Assembly: GCF_031582905.1 (NCBI RefSeq) | Contig: NZ_CP133990.1 | Span: forward strand, 3,596,001 to 3,660,000 | Source: Pengzhenrongella sp031582905 | GTDB taxonomy: Bacteria; Actinomycetota; Actinomycetes; Actinomycetales; Cellulomonadaceae | DNA length: 64,000 nt | Reading direction: 5' to 3' | In this document: one piece after another, positions 8,682 through 17,450 of the stretch | Position numbering within the stretch: position 1 is the stretch's first letter | Layout: every line of letters begins with the position of its first letter | Program-made: the position numbers and the translations under genes | The notes under the pieces: model-generated | What the model was told of the DNA's origin: nothing | The model's database searches: none | The model's input: only the letters and a program-made list of their open reading frames with translations

Positions 8682-9468
8682 CTAGGCCGATCGCGTGACG
8701 GAGTCGACGAATCGCCGCACCGCCGCGAGCTCTTGTTCCTCGGTGAGGAGGTACGGGCCGTCCGCCCCGAAGAGGGCGGCGTGGGTGGTCCGCATGTCCC
8801 GGCTGTACATGCGGACGAACGGCGACTCCGGCTCTGGGGGACCTGTCCCCGGATGTCGATCCCGAACACCTCCCGGGCGAGACGCTCGTGCGTGATCGGG
8901 GGATTGCCATGTTGAGGGACGCGATGCCCGCGTCGAGAGCCACGGTGATGTCCGCCCACAGCCGCGAGAGGTCGTAATACTGGAAGACGCCGTCCGGCCG
9001 GATGTGCTCGACGCGATGGCGGTTCGCCAGGTCGAACACGAGCCCCTTCTTCATGCCTGCCCCGTACAGCTGAGGCAGCCGCACGATAAGCGTGTCGAAG
9101 CGCTCACTCACGAGCTGCTCGAGCCGGAGGCGGTTGCGGCCGTACGGCGTCAGCTCGTCGGGAGGAAGCTCTGCGTCCTCGTCTGGGGACGTCCCGCCCG
9201 CGTAAACGCACACGGTGGAGATCAGGACCACCCTGCGGGCACGCACGGTCCCCAGCGTCCGGGCGATGTGCTCCAGCTCCGCCATGTCGGCGTCCGGTTG
9301 CTTATTGATCCGGTATGAGTCGGCGCGGCCGGCCGCGCTCACGACGACGTCGTACTCCCGGCCGGTGATGTCACCAAGGTTGGTCGAGTTGTACAGACCG
9401 TCGAACTCGTGACGCAGCCGGAGGTTCGTCCCGACGAAGCCGGTGTGACCGATCAGCGCGCTCGTCAT
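8682..9468 (-). CDS. NAD-dependent epimerase/dehydratase, frameshifted
   Basis: This is an extended short-chain dehydrogenase. The N-terminus has a Rossmann motif in the form GHTGFVGTNL (residues 7-16), followed by VVSAAGR, a catalytic Ser-Tyr-Lys-like region with LTPYGRNRLRLEQ, and RLPQLYG. ATG 9468 has GAGGTGAG upstream. Two one-base losses are needed, near 8912 and 8850, after which the C-terminus reads to TAG 8682. It lies 23 bases before the cytidylyltransferase. Pairs of a cytidylyltransferase with a reductase or SDR are known from CDP-ribitol synthesis, and that role is a reasonable inference here. Confidence 0.75.
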
Positions 9469-9706
9469 GCCGCTCACCTCCCCTTTCGTCGGAGGTCCGA
9501 GGGTAGCGTCACCCGTCGGACGTCCCGTCCCGTGCTCGCTGACAACCGGATGTCGGCTGCGCTCGCGCAGCGGACGATCGCCGTCCGGCGGCCCTGTTTC
9601 TCCACCGCGGTGCGGGCAACTACCCTCGATGGGCGCGCCCGGCGTGCGCACCCCGGTGTCGCCGCAGGTCGCAGCCGCCGGAGCCTGACCAAGGTGAGGA
9701 GACCCG

Positions 9707-11199
9707 GTGACGCCCGAGGCGGACGACGACAGCCCGGCACAGCCAAGTTCACTCCGGCAGCAGGCGGTAAGCGGCGTCGTCTGGACCACGCTCGAGAAGT
9801 GGTCGGTGCGCCTGAGCACGCTCGTGGGCTTCATCATCCTCGGCAACCTGCTCACGCCACTGCAGTTCGGCGTCGTGGCGCTCGCTACGACTTTCATCAG
9901 CTTCCTCACCACGGTCGCAGACGGCGGCTTTGCGTCGTACCTGCTGCAGAAGCAGCGGCTGACCCCCGCGGTCACGAACACGGCGTTCTACCTGACGTCG
10001 GCGCTCGCGCTCATGCTCGCGCTCGTCGTCGCGGCCCTCGCCGGCCCCGCCAGCGGCTGGCTCGATACTCCTCAGCTCCGCGAGGTGCTGCCAGCGCTCG
10101 CCGTGGCCCTTTTGATCGCTGGCGTCTCCACCGTGCCTGCAGTCCTTCTAGCTCGCGATCTACGATTCAAAGAGTTGGCTCTGCGGCAGATCCTCGCAGC
10201 CCTCCTGTCCGTTGCCGCCGCCATCGGGCTGGCGCTGGCAGGTGCGGGGGTGTGGGCGCTGGTCGGCCAGACACTCGTCCGTGGGGTGGTGTCGTTCGCG
10301 GCTCTGTGGTGGGCCAGCGACTTCAGGCCACGTTTGACGTTCGACCGGAGTGAGATCCGTCCGATGGTCGCGTACGGCAGCAAGTCGCTGCTCGTGCTGC
10401 TTGCGCCCCAAGCTCGCACGCAGGGCGAGGTGTTCATCATCGGAGCGCTCGTCAACGCGGTCGCCGTCGGCTACTGGACGGTCGCCGGCCGGCTGGTGAA
10501 CGTCGTCGTCGATGTGATCTCGTCCGTCGTTGGCTCCGTGGCGCACCCAGTGTTTGCGCGGCTGCAGGAGGCGCCCGAGCGGCTCGGCCGAGCACTCGCG
10601 ACCGCGCGCGCCCTCAGCGCGCTCGTGCTCGTGCCGTCGCTCGTGGCACTCGCCCTGGTGAGCGAGGACGTGGTGCCGGCGGTGTTCGGTGACCAGTGGG
10701 CGCCGACCACGACCGTCGCCTCCGTGCTCGCCCTGTCTGCTCTCCTGCAGGCGGTCACGGACTTCGACCGGTCCGTCCTCCTCGCGACCGGGCACCCGGG
10801 TGCCGAGCTGAAGGTCGTCCTCATCTTCGTCGTGGTACACCTCGGTGTCGTGTTCGTCTTCCATAGTGACCTGGAGGTCCTGGCCGCAGCCATCGGCGCC
10901 ACTGTGGCGCTGAGCGTCCCGGTGCGCATGCTCGTCGTGCGTCACCTACTGGGCGTCCCCTCCGCGCAGCCACTGGGACGGCCTGCGTGTTCCTCGCCGG
11001 CGGTGTGGCCGCCGGAGCCGTCGTCGGCGCCCAGGCGCTGCTCGAGCTCGACGGCGTGGCGTACGTCGCACTCGCGCTCGGGCTCGGTGGTGTCGTCTAC
11101 ACGCTCACGGCCCTGGTCGTGGCACGCTCCGTAGTGCTCGAGGCCGTCCGCATGGGGCGCGACATCCTGGCGCGGCGTACCCGCGTGGTCGCCTCGTGA
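9707..11199 (+). CDS. Polysaccharide flippase (Wzx-like, MATE/MOP superfamily), frameshifted
   Basis: This protein of about 497 residues has 12-14 hydrophobic helices. It opens with a typical LRQQAVSGVVWTTLEKW block and FIILGNLLTPLQFG, as in lipid-linked oligosaccharide flippases that move undecaprenyl-linked repeat units across the membrane. The start is GTG 9707 with GAGGAG upstream. One base is missing near 10980, after which the last two helices read on to 11199. Its end overlaps the GTG start of the glycosyltransferase at 11196. It diverges from the epimerase across 238 bases. Confidence 0.85.
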
Positions 11200-12408
11200 G
11201 CACTGCAGACGGCGTGCGCCCCGTACGAGCCGAGGACGCGACGCAGAGCGTCAGGGTCCTGGCCGTCGACCGCCGCCTCTACGAGGACGGGGCGACCCGG
11301 GTCTTTGTCCGGCTGGTCGCCCGGTGGCAGCAGACGTCGGCACGCGTGGTGCTTTACCTCCTCCAGCGGCCGGCCGGTGCAGGTGTGACCCCGCCCGTCG
11401 GCGTGCGGCCGGTCTACCCGACGGCGACGCGTGAGCTGCGCCTGCGGTGGGCGCTGGTCTTGGGCTTCGTCCGCATGCTGGGGCACGCGCGACGGGCCGA
11501 CGTGGTCATCGCGGGACGGGAAATCGGCTTCGGCCTGCTGCTCGCGCGGATCGCCACCCGGATAGTGCGGCGACCGTTCGTCGTGCTCGTCCAGTCCGAC
11601 CCCGGTGCCGCCATGGAGCAGTACGAGAGCCGACGGCTGCACGGGTTGCTGCGGTGGTCAATTACGTCCGCCGACCAGGTCGTCTGCGTCTCGCCGGGCC
11701 TTGTCCCGTCGGTCGAGTACCTCGGGGTCCGCGCGGACCGGGTCTCGGTGGCGCTGAACGGGATCGACGTTGACGCCGTGACCACGGCCGCCCGCGCCGG
11801 CGTCCCGGCACTCGCTGCGGGCGAGGGTCCCCTGGTCGTCGCCGTGGGTCGCCTCACGCAGCAGAAGGGCTTCGACGTCCTCGTCGAGGCCCATGCCCGG
11901 GTGCTCGCCGCCGGCCTTCCGCACCGCCTCGTTATCCTGGGTGAAGGAGAGGAGCGTGCTGCACTAGAAGCCCTCGCGGCCGACCTCGGCGTGGCCGGCA
12001 GCGTGCACCTGCCCGGGTTCGTCGACAACCCGGTCGCCGTGATGGCGGCAGCCGACCTGTATTGCCTCCCGAGCCGGTGGGAGGGGTCACCCTCACGCTG
12101 GCCGAGGCCATGGTGGTCGGGGCGCCCACCATCGCGGCCGACTGCGTGTCCGGTCCGCGGCACCTTCTGGACGGGGGCGGTACGGGGACCTCGTGCCGGT
12201 GGACGACGTTGACGCGCTGGCGGACGCTGTCGCGGCGCACCTGCGGGCCCCAGGACGGCTGCGGGCCGCGATGCTCGAGGGTCAGGTGTGGGCTCGCGCC
12301 CATCTCGACGACAGCCGCACCGCGCAGGAGACGATGGGCGTCCTGACACAGGTGGCGCACGACCGTGGAGGGCGCGCGGCGCGGCTACGGTCCGGTCGAC
12401 GCGGCTGA
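11196..12408 (+). CDS. GT4 glycosyltransferase, frameshifted
   Basis: This is a GT-B fold retaining glycosyltransferase of family 4. Donor-domain marks are VVAVGRLTQQKGFDVLVEA (residue about 210), ILGEGEERAALE, LPGFVDNP and, after a frame correction, TLAEAMVVGAPTIAADC, which is the E-x7-E-like nucleotide-sugar region. Two one-base losses lie near 12085 (a run of four G) and 12178. It is translationally coupled to the flippase by a GTGA overlap. It acts on the cytoplasmic side and adds a sugar to the lipid-linked repeat unit. Sugar specificity cannot be read. Confidence 0.85.
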
Positions 12409-12423
12409 GCCGCCGCCCTATCC

Positions 12424-12441
12424 CCACCCGGGACAGGGTGG
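12424..12441 (+). terminator. Possible hairpin terminator
   Basis: CCACCC and GGGTGG form a 6-bp stem around GGGACA, 16 bases after the glycosyltransferase stop and before ligC. There is no T-run, so termination is only suggested by position. Confidence 0.3.
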
Positions 12442-12474
12442 CTGCTGCACGCCCTGACGATCACACTGGGCGCC

Positions 12475-13542
12475 ATGGACCTGCCAGTGATGCCCCCCGT
12501 CGCGCCGATGCTCGCCAAGTCGGTCGGGGCCATCCCGCCCGGCCAGGTCTACGAGCCCAAGTGGGACGGGTTCCGCGCCATCGTCTTCCGGGACGGCGAC
12601 GAGGTGGAGATCGGCAGCCGCAACACCAAGCCGATCACGCGCTACTTCCCCGAGGTCGTCGACGCCGCGCTGGCGCAGCTGCCGGAGCGGTGCGTCGTCG
12701 ACGGCGAGGTGGTCGTGGCCAACACCGCGGCGACCGGCCTGGACTTCGAGGCGCTGCTGCAGCGGATACACCCGGCGAAGTCCCGGGTGCAGCTCCTCGC
12801 CCTGGAGACGCCGGCCGTCCTCGTCGTGTTCGACCTGCTCGCGCTGGGCGACGAGGACCTCACGGCCCGCCCGTACACCGAGCGGCGCGCGCTCCTCGAG
12901 CAGCACGTCCCCGGCGGGGGACCCGGTGTCTACCTCACGCCCGCCACCGACGACCTCGAGGTCGCCCAGCGGTGGTTCGAGGTGTTCGAGGGTGCGGGCC
13001 TGGACGGCGTGGTCGCCAAGCGGGGGGACCTCACCTACCAGCCCGACAAGCGCGTGATGACGAAGATCAAGCACGAGCGCACGGTGGACTGCGTGGTCGC
13101 CGGCTACCGGACCCACAAGTCCGCCGACGACGCCGTCGGCTCGCTGCTCCTCGGCCTGTACGACGACGACGGCACGCTCGCCTCGGTCGGCGTCACCAGC
13201 GCCTTCACCATGGCTCGCCGCGCCGAGCTGTTCGCCGAGCTGCAGCCCTGGGTGACCGACGCGGCCGACCACCCGTGGACCGCGGCCGCGCAGGCGAGCG
13301 GCACCCGCACCCCGCGCGAGGCCGAGACCAGCCGGTGGAACAGCGGCAAGGACCTGAGCTTCACGCCGCTGCGTCCCGAACGCGTGGTCGAGGTCAAGTA
13401 CGACCACATGGAGGGCGCTCGCTTCCGCCACACCGCCCAGTTCGTGCGGTGGCGCCCGGACCGCGACCCGGAGAGCTGCACCTACGCCCAGCTCGACGTG
13501 CCGGTGCGGTTCGACCTCGCGGACGTGCTCTCCGGCGGCTGA
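12475..13542 (+). CDS. ligC: ATP-dependent DNA ligase, LigC type
   Basis: This 355-residue protein contains only the adenylation and OB domains, the size of actinobacterial LigC. The AMP-accepting Lys is K29 in motif I (EPKWDGFR). Motif III lies near VVFDLLAL, motif IV at LDGVVAKRGD and motif V at MTKIKHERTVDC. Such ligases seal nicks in repair. ATG 12475 is chosen as the first start before the conserved region. It lies within the polysaccharide locus but has no obvious tie to it. It is intact and is followed 17 bases later by the hydrolase. Confidence 0.9.
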   Translation: MDLPVMPPVAPMLAKSVGAIPPGQVYEPKWDGFRAIVFRDGDEVEIGSRNTKPITRYFPEVVDAALAQLPERCVVDGEVVVANTAATGLDFEALLQRIHPAKSRVQLLALETPAVLVVFDLLALGDEDLTARPYTERRALLEQHVPGGGPGVYLTPATDDLEVAQRWFEVFEGAGLDGVVAKRGDLTYQPDKRVMTKIKHERTVDCVVAGYRTHKSADDAVGSLLLGLYDDDGTLASVGVTSAFTMARRAELFAELQPWVTDAADHPWTAAAQASGTRTPREAETSRWNSGKDLSFTPLRPERVVEVKYDHMEGARFRHTAQFVRWRPDRDPESCTYAQLDVPVRFDLADVLSGG

Positions 13543-13559
13543 CGGCCCACGATGGCGTC

Positions 13560-14387
13560 GTGGACACCTTCCGCCGCTCCGGTCTGACCTTCGACGTCCG
13601 CGACTCGGGCCCCGCCGACGGGCCCGTCGTCGTCTGCCTGCACGGCTTCCCCCAGGACGCCGGCGCCTACGACGCGCTGACGCCCCTGCTCACCGCCGAG
13701 GGCCTGCGGGTGCTCGCCCCGGACCAGCGGGGCTACTCTCCCGGCGCCCGGCCCGCGGGGCGCTCGCCGTACACGCTGCGCGAGACGGTCGACGACGTCG
13801 TCGCGCTGCTGGACGCCGCCGGGGTCGAGCGGGCGCACGTCGTCGGGCACGACTGGGGAGGCGCGGTCGCGTGGGCCTTCGCCGGCCGCCGCGCGGACCG
13901 GACGGCGTCGCTCACGGCGCTGTCGACCCCGCACCCGGCCGCCGCGGTCCACAGCCTGACGCGCAGCACCCAGGCGCTCCGCTCCTGGTACATGGCCGGC
14001 TTCCAGCTCCCGCGGCTGCCGGAGCGCCTCCTGCTCGCCGACGACGGTGCCCGGCTACGGCGTGCGCTCGTGACGTCCGGGCTCGAGGAGTCGCGAGCCG
14101 ACCACTACACGCGTCGCATGCTCGAGCCGGGCGCCCTCACCGCCGCCCTGGCCTGGTACCGGGCCATCCCGCTGGGCCGCGGGTTCTCCGCGGGCGTCAT
14201 CCGGGTCCCCACGACGCTCGTGCACGGACGGCGGGACCCGTTCTTCTCCCCCACCGCCGTCCGGGCGACCGGTCGCTACGTGCGGGGCCCGTTCCGCTCC
14301 GTCGGCGTCGACATCGGCCACTGGGTGCCCGAGCAGGTGCCCGAGCGGGTGGCCGAGGTGGTGCTGAGCGCCGTCCGGCGCGGGTAG
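13560..14387 (+). CDS. Alpha/beta hydrolase, epoxide-hydrolase-like
   Basis: This is a 275-residue alpha/beta hydrolase. HGFP (residues 28-31) is the oxyanion-hole motif, and the nucleophile elbow GHDWGG carries Asp98 instead of Ser. That choice is typical of epoxide hydrolases and haloalkane dehalogenases. An acid lies in the GRRDPFF block and the catalytic His in DIGHWV near the end. A cap domain fits residues 130-195. The start is GTG 13560, in a different frame from and 17 bases after ligC. Substrate is unknown. It probably belongs to a small transcript with ligC. Confidence 0.85.
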   Translation: MDTFRRSGLTFDVRDSGPADGPVVVCLHGFPQDAGAYDALTPLLTAEGLRVLAPDQRGYSPGARPAGRSPYTLRETVDDVVALLDAAGVERAHVVGHDWGGAVAWAFAGRRADRTASLTALSTPHPAAAVHSLTRSTQALRSWYMAGFQLPRLPERLLLADDGARLRRALVTSGLEESRADHYTRRMLEPGALTAALAWYRAIPLGRGFSAGVIRVPTTLVHGRRDPFFSPTAVRATGRYVRGPFRSVGVDIGHWVPEQVPERVAEVVLSAVRRG

Positions 14388-14459
14388 CGGCCGGCCGACG
14401 AATAGGGCAGTCCGGTCGTCCGCGCAAGCAGCCCGGCCGACGGATCACCCGTTCGCCAC

Positions 14460-14486
14460 TCAAGTTCACCCGATGCAGGCCGATGG
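14460..14486 (+). promoter_or_regulatory. Sigma-28 (FliA/WhiG)-like promoter
   Basis: TCAAGTTC (14460-14467), 11 bases, then GCCGATGG (14479-14486) follows the known TAAAGTTT-N11-GCCGATAA pattern of flagellar-type sigma factors. A start about 6 bases past the -10 would fall at 14492, exactly the first base of the riboswitch P1 stem. The match and the spacing are visible. The sigma assignment is inference. Confidence 0.55.
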
Positions 14487-14491
14487 GCTCT

Positions 14492-14575
14492 GTGTCCACG
14501 AAGGGGCAGACCCGTCGCGAGGCGGGGACGCAAAGCCATGGGACCCGCGGGGTCAGCCGGGCCACCGAACGACAC
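14492..14575 (+). promoter_or_regulatory. Cyclic di-GMP-I riboswitch (GEMM)
   Basis: The 84-base segment matches the GEMM-I aptamer. GTGTC (14492-14496) pairs with GACAC (14571-14575) as P1. GGGGCAGACC is followed by a GNRA-capped hairpin (CCCGTC GCGA GGCGGG), then the hallmark GGGACGCAAAGCC element (tetraloop receptor and ligand contact), and the segment closes with GGTCAGCCGGGCCACCG. The GGAG ribosome binding site starts 2 bases after P1 and the GTG start lies at 14587, so control is probably at translation initiation. Confidence 0.88.
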
Positions 14576-14586
14576 TGGAGAACACT

Positions 14587-15864
14587 GTGCACCGAACTCA
14601 CCATGCCCCCAGGGCGTCGAACCTCCGCACGCCGCTCGCGCGTCGCGTTGCTGCTGCCGTCGCCACGCTCGCCGTCACCGGCTCATTCATTGGAGGAGCA
14701 ACGGCCGCGCAGGCCGCGCCGGCGGGGTCGCCGGTCGGCAATCTCGACCGGGTCACTCCGGTCACCGGTGGGCTCGAGGTCTTCGGCTGGGCCGCTGACC
14801 GCAACACGACCAAGCCGGTGACCGTCAAGGTCGCCGTCGCCGGCAGCACCCGCACCCTGACCACCGACGTCGCCCGCGCGGATGTCCCCCGCGCCTACCC
14901 CGATCTCGGCCCGCGCACCGGCTACAAGACGGTGGTGCCGCTACCCAAGGGCAGCCACGAGGTTTGCGTCACCGTGGTCAACGTCGGCCCTGGGGCGGAC
15001 CGCACCTTCGCCTGCCGCACCGCCACCGTCACGTCCGGCACCGCGACCCCGGCACCCAAGCCGGCCCCGGCCCCCACCCCCACACCGGCCGTGTCGAGCT
15101 CGTCACGCACGCTGACGTGGGCCCCGCCGAAGCTCACCAACCCGACAACGATCACCGTCTCGAACACCAACCGCGACCTGATCCTCAAGGCCGGCCAGGA
15201 CTACATCGTCAAGATGCCCAGCACCCCGCTCGAAGCCAAGGGCGGTCTGATCATCGGCGGCGGCCGCAACGTCGTCCTGATCGGCGGCGAGATCAAGATC
15301 AGCAAGAACAGCACCCACGGCAACGACGTCCGCGGCCTGTACCTCAAGGGGCAGTCCGGCACGATCCACGTCGAAGGCCTCAAGATCACCGGTGCCGCGC
15401 TGGCCGAAGGCATCAACCTCGACCAGCGCAACGGCGCCACCGTCCAGCTCCAGAACATCCGCGTCGACACCGTCCACGGCTCCGGCAGCGGCTTCCACGC
15501 CGACGTACTCCAGACCTGGGCCGGCCCCAAGGTCCTGCGCGTCGACGGCCTGACCGGCTACACCACATACCAGGGCTTCTTCCTCACCCCCCAGCAGTAC
15601 GGGCCGCTGCCCGACCTGATGGACTTGCGGAACGTCAACCTTGTCGGCCAGGCCGGAAGCAAGTACCTCGCCTGGCGTGACGGCGGTGCCTGGCCGTTGA
15701 AGCTGCAGAACGTCTGGGCATCGACTTCCCAGATCAGCGTTCCGCGTACGCAATTCCTGCGCGGCGATTGGGCCAACGCTCAGTCGGGAGTGCCGACGAG
15801 TGGCGACATCGTGCCGTCCAGCATGGCTGGCACGCGCTACGCATCGCCGGGGTACACCGGCTGA
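14587..15864 (+). CDS. Secreted beta-helix-like protein with N-terminal repeat domain (copy A)
   Basis: This 425-residue protein starts at GTG 14587 (GGAG, 6-base spacer). The Arg-rich signal peptide has a hydrophobic core ending in AQAAPAG (residues about 18-42). Residues 45-140 form a domain with FGWAADRNTTKPV, VPRAYPDLG and a Cys pair, as found in actinobacterial exported proteins. A Pro/Ala linker follows. Residues 175-390 form a right-handed beta-helix-like domain with GGRNVVLIGGEI, RGLYLKGQSGTIHVEGL, EGINLDQR, HADVLQTWAGP and YQGFFL. The conserved His, Asp and Gln could be catalytic, perhaps on polysaccharide, but no activity is known. It is controlled by the riboswitch directly upstream. 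Confidence 0.85.
   Translation: MHRTHHAPRASNLRTPLARRVAAAVATLAVTGSFIGGATAAQAAPAGSPVGNLDRVTPVTGGLEVFGWAADRNTTKPVTVKVAVAGSTRTLTTDVARADVPRAYPDLGPRTGYKTVVPLPKGSHEVCVTVVNVGPGADRTFACRTATVTSGTATPAPKPAPAPTPTPAVSSSSRTLTWAPPKLTNPTTITVSNTNRDLILKAGQDYIVKMPSTPLEAKGGLIIGGGRNVVLIGGEIKISKNSTHGNDVRGLYLKGQSGTIHVEGLKITGAALAEGINLDQRNGATVQLQNIRVDTVHGSGSGFHADVLQTWAGPKVLRVDGLTGYTTYQGFFLTPQQYGPLPDLMDLRNVNLVGQAGSKYLAWRDGGAWPLKLQNVWASTSQISVPRTQFLRGDWANAQSGVPTSGDIVPSSMAGTRYASPGYTG
14705..15677. repeat. 973-bp direct repeat, copy 1
   Basis: This segment covers the end of the signal peptide through most of the beta-helix domain of copy A. It appears base-for-base identical to 16297-17269, offset 1592. Identity stops sharply at the signal peptide on one side and at the codons after LAWR on the other. 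Shadow frames on both strands also translate identically. Confidence 0.9.
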
Positions 15865-16178
15865 TCTTCGGCCAGGTGTCGCATAGGGCCCGCCGGCTGG
15901 GTGCGGTCACGAGGGAGGAGGCGGCGGTGCACTACTGCCCCTTCTCCCTCCGGCTCATCGTTCTCCCGTACCGTCGACCTCGAGCACAAATCACCCGCGG
16001 CTTACCCATTCAGCCCTTGCGCGAGTTCACTAGGTGAGGTATGTCACTTCGCTTGCTGGGCCGCAGGCTGTGCCCCTACGGTGTCACGAGTCCACAGGAC
16101 ACGCGGACCTGCACGACAGGGACGTGACGCCACGGGCCGTGCGTTCGCAGCAGGCCACCGAACGACACGGAGAACCAC
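15865..16178 (+). promoter_or_regulatory. Leader of copy B with degenerate GEMM-like element
   Basis: There is no gene in these 314 bases. At 16081-16168 GTGTC and GACAC again bracket about 88 bases that hold GGGACG-TGAC-GCCACGGG and CAGGCCACCGAACGACAC, colinear with the aptamer of copy A. However, the diagnostic GCAAAGCC is GTGACGCC and the P2 hairpin is not well formed. It may be a diverged or dead aptamer. No sigma-28-like site is seen; TTGCTG (16053) and TACGGT (16077) with an 18-base spacer could serve as a promoter. Confidence 0.4.
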
Positions 16179-17450
16179 GTGCACCCCAGACGCTCGAGTC
16201 ATGCCCGTAGCGGCCGACCGACTGCGCTGCCCGGGCTAGCCCGCCGCCTAGCCGTCGCCGCTGTGGCCGGTGCACTTCTCGTTACCGCGACTGCACCCGC
16301 GCAGGCCGCGCCGGCGGGGTCGCCGGTCGGCAATCTCGACCGGGTCACTCCGGTCACCGGTGGGCTCGAGGTCTTCGGCTGGGCCGCTGACCGCAACACG
16401 ACCAAGCCGGTGACCGTCAAGGTCGCCGTCGCCGGCAGCACCCGCACCCTGACCACCGACGTCGCCCGCGCGGATGTCCCCCGCGCCTACCCCGATCTCG
16501 GCCCGCGCACCGGCTACAAGACGGTGGTGCCGCTACCCAAGGGCAGCCACGAGGTTTGCGTCACCGTGGTCAACGTCGGCCCTGGGGCGGACCGCACCTT
16601 CGCCTGCCGCACCGCCACCGTCACGTCCGGCACCGCGACCCCGGCACCCAAGCCGGCCCCGGCCCCCACCCCCACACCGGCCGTGTCGAGCTCGTCACGC
16701 ACGCTGACGTGGGCCCCGCCGAAGCTCACCAACCCGACAACGATCACCGTCTCGAACACCAACCGCGACCTGATCCTCAAGGCCGGCCAGGACTACATCG
16801 TCAAGATGCCCAGCACCCCGCTCGAAGCCAAGGGCGGTCTGATCATCGGCGGCGGCCGCAACGTCGTCCTGATCGGCGGCGAGATCAAGATCAGCAAGAA
16901 CAGCACCCACGGCAACGACGTCCGCGGCCTGTACCTCAAGGGGCAGTCCGGCACGATCCACGTCGAAGGCCTCAAGATCACCGGTGCCGCGCTGGCCGAA
17001 GGCATCAACCTCGACCAGCGCAACGGCGCCACCGTCCAGCTCCAGAACATCCGCGTCGACACCGTCCACGGCTCCGGCAGCGGCTTCCACGCCGACGTAC
17101 TCCAGACCTGGGCCGGCCCCAAGGTCCTGCGCGTCGACGGCCTGACCGGCTACACCACATACCAGGGCTTCTTCCTCACCCCCCAGCAGTACGGGCCGCT
17201 GCCCGACCTGATGGACTTGCGGAACGTCAACCTTGTCGGCCAGGCCGGAAGCAAGTACCTCGCCTGGCGGAGCGGTACGTGGCCACTGACGACACAGAAC
17301 GTCTGGGCATCGACGTCCCAGGGCAACGTCGCGCGCAGCCAGTTCTTGCGCGGCACATGGGACGGTGTCCAGTCCGGCAAGCCCGCTTCTGGAGACGTTG
17401 TGCCGTCTGACGTGGCGGGAACGAAGTACACGTCTCCGGGCTACAAGTGA
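16179..17450 (+). CDS. Secreted beta-helix-like protein with N-terminal repeat domain (copy B)
   Basis: This 423-residue tandem paralogue of the protein at 14587 starts at GTG 16179 with GGAG 6 bases upstream. Its signal peptide is different (hydrophobic core AVAAVAGALLV, then AQAAPAG). From there through LAWR the DNA seems identical to copy A. The last 60 residues diverge again, in the WASTS...FLRGTW...SGDVVPS region, and end in TSPGYK. The same conserved blocks are present, so the same role is expected. Its TGA overlaps the GTG start of the GT2 gene (GTGA), which suggests the protein and glycosyltransferase are co-expressed. Confidence 0.85.
   Translation: MHPRRSSHARSGRPTALPGLARRLAVAAVAGALLVTATAPAQAAPAGSPVGNLDRVTPVTGGLEVFGWAADRNTTKPVTVKVAVAGSTRTLTTDVARADVPRAYPDLGPRTGYKTVVPLPKGSHEVCVTVVNVGPGADRTFACRTATVTSGTATPAPKPAPAPTPTPAVSSSSRTLTWAPPKLTNPTTITVSNTNRDLILKAGQDYIVKMPSTPLEAKGGLIIGGGRNVVLIGGEIKISKNSTHGNDVRGLYLKGQSGTIHVEGLKITGAALAEGINLDQRNGATVQLQNIRVDTVHGSGSGFHADVLQTWAGPKVLRVDGLTGYTTYQGFFLTPQQYGPLPDLMDLRNVNLVGQAGSKYLAWRSGTWPLTTQNVWASTSQGNVARSQFLRGTWDGVQSGKPASGDVVPSDVAGTKYTSPGYK
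16297..17269. repeat. 973-bp direct repeat, copy 2
   Basis: Second copy of the segment at 14705-15677. Identical internal DNA flanked by divergent signal peptides and C-termini fits gene conversion or very recent duplication with end replacement. Identity was judged from the reading, not from an alignment program. Confidence 0.9.

Noticed and set aside
12288..14387. 699-residue fusion ending in the alpha/beta hydrolase
   Set aside because: The first 420 residues are an Arg/Gly-rich antisense-like shadow of ligC. The hydrolase has its own GTG at 13560.
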